DNA of 64,000 nt, taken from Mangrovihabitans endophyticus. Its GTDB lineage: Bacteria > Actinomycetota > Actinomycetes > Mycobacteriales > Micromonosporaceae. This document shows positions 53,973 to 61,334 of this stretch, piece by piece; within the stretch, counting starts at the first letter, position 1, and each line of letters begins with the position of its first letter. Under the pieces are notes generated by a model. It did no database searches. It saw nothing but the letters and a program-made list of their open reading frames with translations, and was not told the origin of the DNA. The stretch spans positions 93,100 to 157,099 of the forward strand of contig NZ_BMMX01000001.1 of NCBI RefSeq assembly GCF_014646155.1. The letters are read 5' to 3'. Position numbers and translations under genes: made by a program.

Positions 53973-56672
53973 GTGAACGCCGACGCCCAGACCCCCCGCT
54001 TGCTGCTGCTGGACGGCCACTCGCTGGCCTACCGGGCCTATTACGCCCTGCCGGTGGACAACTTCTCGACGCAGACCGGCCAGCACACCAACGCCGTGTT
54101 CGGCTTCACCTCGATGCTGATCAACATGCTGCGCGACGAGAAGCCGACGCACATCGCGGTGGCCTTCGACGTGTCGCGCAAGTCCTTCCGCACCGAGAAA
54201 TACGCCGACTACAAGGCGGGCCGCGCGGAGACCCCGAAGCCCTTCCTGGGCCAGGTGAGTCTGGTCAAGGAGGTACTCGAAGCGTTGCGCATCCCGGTGG
54301 TGGAAAAGGCCGGCTACGAGGCGGACGACGTCATCGGCACGCTGGCCTGCCAGGCGCGCGAGGCGGGCATGGAGGTCGTGGTGTCCACCGGAGACCGGGA
54401 CGCCTTCCAGCTCGCCGGCGACCGCGTCACGATCCTCTACCCGGTGCGTGGCGTCTCCGAGGTGTGGCGCATGACGCCGGACGCGATCGAGCAGAAATAC
54501 GGCGTGCCGCCCGGTCGCTACCGGGACAAGGCCGCGCTGGTCGGTGAGACCAGCGACAACCTGACCGGCGTGCCGGGCGTGGGGGACAAGACCGCCGCCA
54601 AGTGGATCGTGCAATACGGCGGGCTGGAGGGCGTGGTCGCACACGCCGACCAGATCAAGGGCAAGGCCGGCGACAACCTGCGCGCCCACCTGTCCGAGGT
54701 GATGCGCAACTACGACCTCAACGCCCTGGTCTGCGACCTCGAGTTGCCGCTCGCCCCGCCCGATCTGCGATGGCACGGCTGGGACCGGGAGGCCGTGCAC
54801 CAGGTCTTCGACGCGCTGGAGTTCCGGGTGCTGCGCGAGCGTCTCTACTCCTACCTGGACGCGGTCGAGCCGGAGGCGGAGTCGGGGTTCGACCTCGACG
54901 GTTCGGTGCTGGCCGGCGGGGCGGTGGCGGCCTGGCTGGCCGAGCATGTCGCCCAGGCCCCGGTCGGCGTCGCGGTCACCGGGCGGTTCGGCCGTGGCAC
55001 CGGCGAACTGACCGGCATCGCGGTGGCCACCGGTGACGGACCGGCCGCCTGGTTCGACCCGGCCGCCCTGGACGAGAACGACGAACGCGCGGTGGCGGCC
55101 TGGCTGGCCGACCCGGACCGCCCCAAGGTGATCCACGACGCGAAACCGGCGACGCTGGCGTTCCGGGCGCACGGATGGGCGCTGGCCGGGGTGCGGGTGG
55201 ACACCGCCCTGGCGGCCTATCTGGCCAAGCCCGACCAGCGCTCCTACGACCTGACCGACCTCGCGCTGCGCTATCTCAAGCGGGAGTTGCGCGTCGAACC
55301 GCCACCGCAGGACGGCCAGCTCACCCTCGACGGTCTCGGCGAGGAGGAGACGGAGGCCGTGGAGCAGGGCGTGATGCTGCGTGCCCGCGCCACCCTGGAC
55401 CTGGCCGACACCATCACCGCCGAGCTCTCCCGCGACGACGACGCCTCGCAGCGGCTCCTCACCGAGGTCGAGCAGCCGCTGTCGGTGGTGCTCGGCGAGA
55501 TGGAGCAGGTGGGCATCGCCGCCGACACCGACTATCTGTCCGAGTTGGAGGCGCACTTCGCGGCCGAGGTCAAGGCGGCACAGCAGGCGGCGCACGCGGT
55601 GGTCGGGCGGGAGTTCAACCTCGGATCACCGAAACAGCTCCAGGAAATCCTGTTCACCGAGCGGAACCTGCCCAAGACCAAGCGGATCAAGTCGGGTTAC
55701 ACCACCGATGCGGACGCCCTTCAGGGACTCTTCGCGCAGACCGGCGACCCACTGCTGGAGCACCTGTTGCGCCACCGTGACGTGGCCAAACTGAAGTCCA
55801 CCGTGGACGGTCTGCTCAAGTCGGTGTCCGATGACGGCCGCATCCACACCACGTTCAACCAGACGGTGGCCGCCACGGGCCGCCTGTCGTCCACCGACCC
55901 GAACCTGCAGAACATCCCGATCCGCACCGCCGAGGGCCGGCGCATCCGTCGCGCCTTCGTCGTCGGACCGGCCTTCGACCAGCTCATGACCGCCGACTAC
56001 AGCCAGATCGAGATGCGCATCATGGCGCACCTGTCCGGCGACCAGGCACTGATCGACGCCTTCAACTCCGCCTTCGATTTCCACGCGGCCACCGCCTCGT
56101 CGGTGTTCCACGTGCCGGTCGAGGAGGTCGTCCCCGATCAGCGGCGCAAGATCAAGGCAATGAACTACGGCCTCGCGTACGGGCTGAGCGCCTTCGGCCT
56201 GTCCCACCAGCTCGGCATCTCGACCGAGGAGGCGCGCGGGCTGATGGAGGAATACTTCGAGCGCTTCGGCGGCGTCCGCGACTATCTGCAGGCCGTGGTG
56301 CGGCGCGCGGTGCAGGACGGCTACACCGCGACCATTCTCGGCCGGCGTCGTTATCTGCCCGACCTGACCAGCGACAACCGGCAGCGCCGCGAAATGGCTG
56401 AGCGGATGGCGTTGAACGCGCCCATCCAGGGTTCCGCCGCGGACATCATCAAGATCGCCATGCTCCGCGTCGACCAGGCATTGCGGGACTCCGGCTTGCG
56501 TTCGCGCATGCTGCTGCAGGTGCACGACGAGCTGGTCTTCGACGTGGCGCAGGGGGAGCGGGAGCCGTTGGAGGAACTGGTCCGCCGGGAGATGGGCGGG
56601 GCCTTCCCGCTGTCGGTGCCGCTGGAGGTGTCGGTGGGCTCCGGACAGGACTGGAACAGCGCCGACCACTGA
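53973..56672 (+). CDS. polA: DNA polymerase I
   Basis: PolA fills gaps in repair and removes RNA primers. The 899-residue protein has an N-terminal 5'-3' exonuclease (residues ~5-290; DGHSLAYRAYYALP, AFDVSRKSFRTEKYADYK, EADDVIGTLA) and a C-terminal polymerase with motif A DYSQIEMRIMAHLSGD (~673), motif B RRKIKAMNYGLAYGL and motif C QVHDELVFDV (~850). The middle region (~310-480) lacks the DxE proofreading residues (VTGRFGRGTGELTG), so 3'-5' exonuclease activity is probably absent, as in mycobacteria. The start is GTG 53973 in a leaderless context. Confidence 0.97.
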   Translation: MNADAQTPRLLLLDGHSLAYRAYYALPVDNFSTQTGQHTNAVFGFTSMLINMLRDEKPTHIAVAFDVSRKSFRTEKYADYKAGRAETPKPFLGQVSLVKEVLEALRIPVVEKAGYEADDVIGTLACQAREAGMEVVVSTGDRDAFQLAGDRVTILYPVRGVSEVWRMTPDAIEQKYGVPPGRYRDKAALVGETSDNLTGVPGVGDKTAAKWIVQYGGLEGVVAHADQIKGKAGDNLRAHLSEVMRNYDLNALVCDLELPLAPPDLRWHGWDREAVHQVFDALEFRVLRERLYSYLDAVEPEAESGFDLDGSVLAGGAVAAWLAEHVAQAPVGVAVTGRFGRGTGELTGIAVATGDGPAAWFDPAALDENDERAVAAWLADPDRPKVIHDAKPATLAFRAHGWALAGVRVDTALAAYLAKPDQRSYDLTDLALRYLKRELRVEPPPQDGQLTLDGLGEEETEAVEQGVMLRARATLDLADTITAELSRDDDASQRLLTEVEQPLSVVLGEMEQVGIAADTDYLSELEAHFAAEVKAAQQAAHAVVGREFNLGSPKQLQEILFTERNLPKTKRIKSGYTTDADALQGLFAQTGDPLLEHLLRHRDVAKLKSTVDGLLKSVSDDGRIHTTFNQTVAATGRLSSTDPNLQNIPIRTAEGRRIRRAFVVGPAFDQLMTADYSQIEMRIMAHLSGDQALIDAFNSAFDFHAATASSVFHVPVEEVVPDQRRKIKAMNYGLAYGLSAFGLSHQLGISTEEARGLMEEYFERFGGVRDYLQAVVRRAVQDGYTATILGRRRYLPDLTSDNRQRREMAERMALNAPIQGSAADIIKIAMLRVDQALRDSGLRSRMLLQVHDELVFDVAQGEREPLEELVRREMGGAFPLSVPLEVSVGSGQDWNSADH

Positions 56673-56718
56673 ACCGCCGGCCTGGGGCTCGACAGGCCCC
56701 GGCGCCTGCGGGGCCGGG

Positions 56719-57114
56719 GTGGTTGCGGGGCCCTGTCACGCTGGGCCGGTGCCGAGGAGACTGCCGGAGATCACCGGGACTGAGACGCTGCGTGTGCCGC
56801 TGACGCGGGCGGCGCTGGACCCGGAGCAGGCGAGCCTGTTCGCCCCGATGTTCAAGGCTCTGGGCGACCCCGTGCGGTTGCGCCTGCTGTCGATGATCGC
56901 ATCGGCCGGCGGTGGTGAGGTCTGCGTCTGCGACATGACCGACTGCTTCCCGCTGTCCGGACCGACCATCTCGCACCACCTGCGGGTGCTGCGGGAGGCG
57001 GGGCTGGTGGCCGGCGACCGGCGCGGCACCTGGGTCTATTACCGCCTGGTGCCGCGTTCGCTGGCGGTGCTCGGCGCGTTGCTGGAGGCGGGCCGCCCGG
57101 TGCCCGCGAGCTGA
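56719..57114 (+). CDS. ArsR-family metal-type repressor
   Basis: Up to 131 residues from GTG 56719; GTG 56749 (MPRRLPEITG) is equally possible. The HTH has FKALGDPVRLRLLSMIA and SGPTISHHLRVLREAGLV. The segment EVCVCDMTDCF contains the CVCD pattern that binds arsenite or soft metals in ArsR. A classical ars operon is not present; the convergent neighbour is a methyltransferase. The regulated gene is therefore unclear. Confidence 0.85.
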   Translation: MVAGPCHAGPVPRRLPEITGTETLRVPLTRAALDPEQASLFAPMFKALGDPVRLRLLSMIASAGGGEVCVCDMTDCFPLSGPTISHHLRVLREAGLVAGDRRGTWVYYRLVPRSLAVLGALLEAGRPVPAS

Positions 57115-57127
57115 GCCGGGGCGTGCG

Positions 57128-57937
57128 TCACGGCCGGTCGGCGACGAAGATCGCGGTGCCGGGGAAGAGCCGGCCGCGCAGCGGGCTCCACTGGCCCCAG
57201 ATCTGCTCGTGTCCCTCCGGCCATTCCGGTTCCACCAGATCGCGCAGCACGAAACCGGCAGCGACCAGCTCGCGGATCCGGTCGCCCAGGGTGCGGTGCT
57301 GTTCCACGTACGTGGGGACGCCGGACACATCCTGCTCGACGTACGGCCTGCGGTCGAAGTAGGGATGCACCGCGGTGAGACCGGCTTCCCCCGGGTCGTC
57401 GAGGAAAATCCACCGGATGGGGTGGGTGACGGAGAACACCCAGAGGCCGCCGGGGATGAGTACCCGCGCCACCTCCCGCATGACAGCCGCGGAGTCGGCC
57501 ACGAACGGGATCGCCCCGAACGCGGTGCACACGATGTCGAACGCGCCGTCGGGGAAGGGCAGCGCCATCGCGTCGGCCTGCACCAGCGGCACCGGCACGC
57601 CGCAGCGGGCGCTGGCCGCCGCGGCGTGCCGCAGCATGCCCGCCGACAGGTCGAGGGCGACCGGGTGCGCGCCGCGTCCGCGCAGCCAGCGTGCGCAGGA
57701 GGCAGCGCCGCAGCCCAGCTCCAGGATCCGCTTGCCCGACAGGTCGCCGAGCAGGCCGGCGTCGGCCTCGCGCAGTCCTTCCGGACACCAGACGAAGTCC
57801 GCATCGCCCAGGAACGTGCCGTGTTCCGCCTGATAGGCGTCCGCGTCGCCGTCCCACCAGCGGCGACCCGCATGACGGCTTTCGGCATCGGTCACCGGAC
57901 GGCGGCCGACCGAGCCGCTCGATTCCATTTCGATCAC
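57128..57937 (-). CDS. Class I SAM-dependent methyltransferase
   Basis: The 269-residue protein has motif I ILELGCGAASCARWLRGRG, motif II ADAMALPFPDGAFDIV and motif III VLIPGGLWVFS. It fits the Methyltransf_11 group. The WWDGDADAYQAEHGTFLG N-terminus is frequent in actinobacterial members. The three cysteines required in arsenite methyltransferase ArsM are not arranged here, so I do not call it ArsM although an ArsR gene is convergent. A TACCGT -10 lies 6 nt before GTG 57937, which suggests a leaderless mRNA. Confidence 0.88.
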   Translation of the reverse strand: MIEMESSGSVGRRPVTDAESRHAGRRWWDGDADAYQAEHGTFLGDADFVWCPEGLREADAGLLGDLSGKRILELGCGAASCARWLRGRGAHPVALDLSAGMLRHAAAASARCGVPVPLVQADAMALPFPDGAFDIVCTAFGAIPFVADSAAVMREVARVLIPGGLWVFSVTHPIRWIFLDDPGEAGLTAVHPYFDRRPYVEQDVSGVPTYVEQHRTLGDRIRELVAAGFVLRDLVEPEWPEGHEQIWGQWSPLRGRLFPGTAIFVADRP

Positions 57938-58258
57938 GAAGCAACGGTACGGGAGTCCGGATCACGCCCTAGAAACGGACATATCTCCCCTGGTGGCGGA
58001 CCGTGCGAGAACAATGTGCCTGGGTCGTCCGGAGGGCTTGCAACCTGTGGTAATGCGCACGGTAAGCTAGTCGATGCGCTCGCGGAATCGTGTGCCTCGG
58101 CAGGGAGAAGGCTCCGCGGTCGTCGGTCGCAGCATGATCAGGCTCGAACGGTCAGACTTACCCGTCATGATCACGCCGGGTGTTCGTGTTGCGCCCGCCG
58201 GCAGGTCCGCCGGGCGCGAGAGACACCACGAATCCATCCGTTCGGAGCAACAGTCCAC
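57938..58258. other. 321-nt region with methyltransferase and rpsA promoters and the rpsA leader
   Basis: ACGGTA at 57944-57949 is the minus-strand -10 of the methyltransferase. The rpsA promoter lies at 58038-58068. The predicted leader (about 185 nt) contains a GCGCCCG (58191-58197) / CGGGCGC (58211-58217) stem. No open frame in it is convincing. Confidence 0.55.
58038..58068 (+). promoter_or_regulatory. Candidate sigma-70-type promoter of rpsA
   Basis: TTGCAA at 58038-58043 and TAAGCT at 58063-58068 are separated by 19 nt. Transcription from about 58075 would leave a 185-nt leader. Confidence 0.45.
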
Positions 58259-59758
58259 ATGACGAGCAGCATCGAGGCCACCTCGAGCGCAAGCAAGGTC
58301 ACCGTCGACGATTTCGGCTCGGAGGAAGCATTCCTCGCGGCCATCGACGAGACCATCAAGTACTTCAACGACGGCGACATCGTCGAAGGCACCGTCGTCA
58401 AGGTCGATCGGGACGAGGTCCTGCTCGACATCGGCTACAAGACCGAGGGCGTGATCCCCTCGCGTGAGTTGTCGATCAAGCATGACGTGGACCCCGCGGA
58501 AGTGGTGTCGGTCGGTGACCACATCGAAGCCCTCGTCCTCACCAAGGAGGACAAGGAAGGTCGCCTGATCCTCTCGAAGAAACGCGCGCAGTACGAGCGG
58601 GCGTGGGGCACGATCGAGAAGATCAAGGAGGACGACGGCGTCGTGCGCGGCTCCGTCATCGAGGTCGTCAAGGGCGGTCTCATCCTCGACATCGGCCTGC
58701 GCGGCTTCCTTCCCGCGTCCCTGGTCGAGATGCGCCGCGTGCGCGACCTGCAGCCTTACGTCGGCCGCGAGCTCGAGGCGAAGATCATCGAGCTGGACAA
58801 GAACCGCAACAACGTGGTCCTGTCCCGCCGCGCCTGGCTGGAGCAGACGCAGTCCGAGGTCCGCACCGAGTTCCTCAACAAGCTGCAGAAGGGCCAGGTC
58901 CGCAAGGGCGTCGTGTCCTCGATCGTCAACTTCGGCGCCTTCGTCGACTTGGGCGGCGTGGACGGCCTGGTGCACGTCTCCGAGCTCTCCTGGAAGCACA
59001 TCGACCACCCGTCCGAGGTCGTCGAGGTCGGCCAGGAGGTCGAGGTCGAGGTGCTCGATGTCGACCTGGACCGCGAGCGCGTCTCGCTGTCGCTGAAGGC
59101 GACCCAGGAAGACCCGTGGCGTCAGTTCGCCCGCACCCACGCGATCAACCAGATCGTCCCGGGCAAGGTCACCAAGCTGGTGCCGTTCGGCGCGTTCGTC
59201 CGCGTCGACGACGGCATCGAGGGCCTGGTGCACATCTCCGAACTGGCCGAGCGTCACGTCGAGCTGCCCGAGCAGGTCGTCCAGGTCGGCTCCGACGTGC
59301 TGGTCAAGGTCATCGACATCGACCTGGAGCGGCGCCGGATCTCGCTGTCGCTCAAGCAGGCCAACGAGGGCTTCGTCGAGGGCGAGGAGCACTTCGACCC
59401 GACCCTCTACGGCATGACCGCGACGTACGACGCCGAGGGCAACTACATCTACCCGGAGGGCTTCGACCCGGAGACGGGCGAGTGGCTCGAAGGGTACGAG
59501 AAGCAGCGCGAGACGTGGGAGCGGCAGTACGCCGAGGCCCGCGAGCGTTGGGAGGCGCACACCAAGCAGGTGCAGGCGTCGCGCGAGGCGGAGGCCGACG
59601 CGGCACTCAGCCCGGCACCGGCGGCCAGCGCGTCGTCGTCGTCCGCCTCCTCCTCCAGCGCGCCGGCCCCGGCGCGTGCCGAGGAGCCGGCCGGCACCCT
59701 GGCCACCGACGAGGCCCTCGCCGCGCTGCGCGAGAAGCTCGCCGGCGGCAAGGGCTGA
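58259..59758 (+). CDS. rpsA: 30S ribosomal protein S1
   Basis: S1 helps bring mRNA to the 30S subunit. The 499-residue protein starts at ATG 58259. It has four S1 RNA-binding domains at about 38-107, 124-190, 211-280 and 296-366, each with the VxGxV and F-x-G-x-F core (GDIVEGTVVKV, GVVSSIVNFGAFVDLGGVDGLVHVSELSW split over the third). The C-terminal ~130 residues are an acidic helical stretch and a Ser/Ala linker (SASSSSASSSSAPAP), as in other actinobacteria. A long leader and a strong intrinsic terminator flank it. The four-domain form matches Gram-positive S1 rather than the six-domain enteric protein. Confidence 0.96.
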   Translation: MTSSIEATSSASKVTVDDFGSEEAFLAAIDETIKYFNDGDIVEGTVVKVDRDEVLLDIGYKTEGVIPSRELSIKHDVDPAEVVSVGDHIEALVLTKEDKEGRLILSKKRAQYERAWGTIEKIKEDDGVVRGSVIEVVKGGLILDIGLRGFLPASLVEMRRVRDLQPYVGRELEAKIIELDKNRNNVVLSRRAWLEQTQSEVRTEFLNKLQKGQVRKGVVSSIVNFGAFVDLGGVDGLVHVSELSWKHIDHPSEVVEVGQEVEVEVLDVDLDRERVSLSLKATQEDPWRQFARTHAINQIVPGKVTKLVPFGAFVRVDDGIEGLVHISELAERHVELPEQVVQVGSDVLVKVIDIDLERRRISLSLKQANEGFVEGEEHFDPTLYGMTATYDAEGNYIYPEGFDPETGEWLEGYEKQRETWERQYAEARERWEAHTKQVQASREAEADAALSPAPAASASSSSASSSSAPAPARAEEPAGTLATDEALAALREKLAGGKG

Positions 59759-59776
59759 TCGCTACGCATCAAGCAC

Positions 59777-59818
59777 GAGCCCGCCCCGGACGGTTCGCCG
59801 TCCGGGGCGGGCTCTTTT
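59777..59818 (+). terminator. Intrinsic terminator of rpsA
   Basis: A perfect 17-bp stem (59777-59793 with 59798-59814) closes a TTCG tetraloop and is followed by TTTT at 59815-59818. It starts 18 nt after the rpsA stop. Confidence 0.95.
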
Positions 59819-59833
59819 GCCCCCGTCGTCGGG

Positions 59834-59839
59834 GATACT
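59834..59839 (+). promoter_or_regulatory. -10 element of the leaderless coaE gene
   Basis: GATACT lies 7 nt before GTG 59847 and 16 nt after the rpsA terminator T-run, placing the transcription start at the first codon. Confidence 0.5.
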
Positions 59840-59846
59840 GATCCTC

Positions 59847-61022
59847 GTGCTGAGTGTGGGGCTGACCGGCGGCATCGGTGCGGGCAAGAGCACGGTGTCG
59901 GCCCGGCTGGCGCTTCGGGGCGCGATCGTCATCGACGCCGACGTGCTGGCGCGGGAGGCGGTGGCTCCCGGCACCGCGGGGCTCGCCGAGGTGGTTGCCC
60001 GCTTCGGTCGGGACGTGCTGCGGGCGGACGGCGCGCTGGACCGGCCCGCCCTGGGCTCGCTCGTGTTCTCCGAAGAGACGGCACGCCGCGACCTGGAATC
60101 CATCATCCACCCGCGGGTGCAGGCCCGCCGCGACGAACTAACCGGGCGGGCCGGCCCGGACGCGATCGTCGTCCACGACGTGCCACTGCTGGTCGAGACG
60201 GGCCTCGCCCCGCACCATCACCTGGTCGTCGTGGTGCACGCCGACCAGCAGACGCGGGTGCGCCGCCTGGTGCACACCCGGGACATCACCGCGGAGCAGG
60301 CCACCGCCCGGATCGCCGCGCAGGCCGGGGACGCGGAGCGCCGCGCCGCCGCGGACGTGCTGATGGACAACGCGGGCAGCCGGGCCGATCTGGAGGAGGC
60401 GGTGGACCGGCTGTGGGACGAGCGGCTGCGGCCGTTCGAGCGGAATCTGCGCCACGCGCGGGTACCTCCGCGTGGCGCATGGCTGCGGCTGGTCCCGTAC
60501 GACCCGCGGTGGCCGCAGGAGGCGTGCCGGCTCGCCGGGCGGATCCGGCAGGCCACCGGTGCCCCGGTGCACCACATCGGCTCGACCGCCGTACCGGGGC
60601 TGCTTGCCAAGAACGTCATCGACCTCATGCTGGGCGTGCGCACGCTGGCGGATGCCGACGCGCTGGCGGACCGGCTGACGCGCGCCGGGTTCCCGCCGCG
60701 CGCGGGGGAGTGGTTCGACAACGCCCGGGGCATGCCCGGCGAGACGTGGCCCAAGAGGCTGCACGGCAGCGCCGACCCGGCTCGTCCGGTGAACCTGCAC
60801 CTGCGGGTGATCGGCTCGCCGGGCTGGCGATTCGCGTTGCTGATGCGTGACCACCTGCGGGCGGTGCCGCAGGCCCGCGCGGACTATGCCACGAGCAAGC
60901 AGACGTGGCGGGAGGAACACCCGGAGGTCGATGCCTACGCACAGGCGAAGGAGCCGTGGTTCGACGCCGAAGCGCGTGCGGCGGACGACTGGGCCGAGGC
61001 GGTCGGCTGGCAGCCGGCGTGA
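59847..61022 (+). CDS. coaE: Dephospho-CoA kinase fused to a GrpB/UPF0157 domain
   Basis: CoaE phosphorylates dephospho-CoA in the last step of coenzyme A synthesis. The 391-residue protein starts at GTG 59847. Residues 1-200 are the kinase: Walker A GLTGGIGAGKS (residues ~5-15), DADVLAREAVAPG and the lid region. Residues ~205-391 are a GrpB/UPF0157 nucleotidyltransferase-like domain (RLVPYDPRWPQEACRLAGRI, then HHIGSTAVPGLLAKNVIDLML). The same fusion is present in mycobacterial CoaE (Rv1631). The role of the C-terminal domain is not settled; chaperone-like or regulatory roles have been proposed. Confidence 0.93.
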   Translation: MLSVGLTGGIGAGKSTVSARLALRGAIVIDADVLAREAVAPGTAGLAEVVARFGRDVLRADGALDRPALGSLVFSEETARRDLESIIHPRVQARRDELTGRAGPDAIVVHDVPLLVETGLAPHHHLVVVVHADQQTRVRRLVHTRDITAEQATARIAAQAGDAERRAAADVLMDNAGSRADLEEAVDRLWDERLRPFERNLRHARVPPRGAWLRLVPYDPRWPQEACRLAGRIRQATGAPVHHIGSTAVPGLLAKNVIDLMLGVRTLADADALADRLTRAGFPPRAGEWFDNARGMPGETWPKRLHGSADPARPVNLHLRVIGSPGWRFALLMRDHLRAVPQARADYATSKQTWREEHPEVDAYAQAKEPWFDAEARAADDWAEAVGWQPA

Positions 61023-61334
61023 CCCGTGTCCGCTGCCATGGTGGCGCGAAAGGGCGCCCGCGGCGGCCGGTCGGCGCTGGGCACGACCCCCGGGCGATGC
61101 GCACGCCGACTCACTGCCGGGGCTGCAAATCACCGGGCCGGCGGCGCGGACCGTGAACCGGTCCGGCAGACCGCCGACGGCCGCCGCGAGCGGCCTACCT
61201 GATCAGGGTAGGGCGGCCGGAATGCGCCGACAACGTCCGGATGCGGGACCGAATGTGCACCTACCGCACAGCGCCGCCGGGCGCGCGCCGCGGCCGGGCG
61301 AAACTTGTCGTACCCCCGACGTAGGTTGGGTGCC
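61023..61334. other. 312-nt region between coaE and uvrB
   Basis: It holds two modest hairpins, CGGACC/GGTCCG near 61147-61165 and CCTACC (61194-61199) with GGTAGG (61207-61212), neither with a T-run, and the uvrB promoter at 61305-61327. No coding frame is convincing. Confidence 0.55.
61305..61327 (+). promoter_or_regulatory. RecA-NDp (PafBC-type) promoter of uvrB
   Basis: TTGTCG at 61305-61310 and TAGGTT at 61322-61327 are 17 nt apart start to start, the RecA-NDp spacing. ATG 61335 lies 7 nt after the -10, which implies a leaderless or near-leaderless mRNA. Confidence 0.6.

Noticed and set aside
57128..57937. Arsenite methyltransferase (ArsM) because of the adjacent ArsR
   Set aside because: The cysteine arrangement of ArsM is absent; general class I methyltransferase motifs only.
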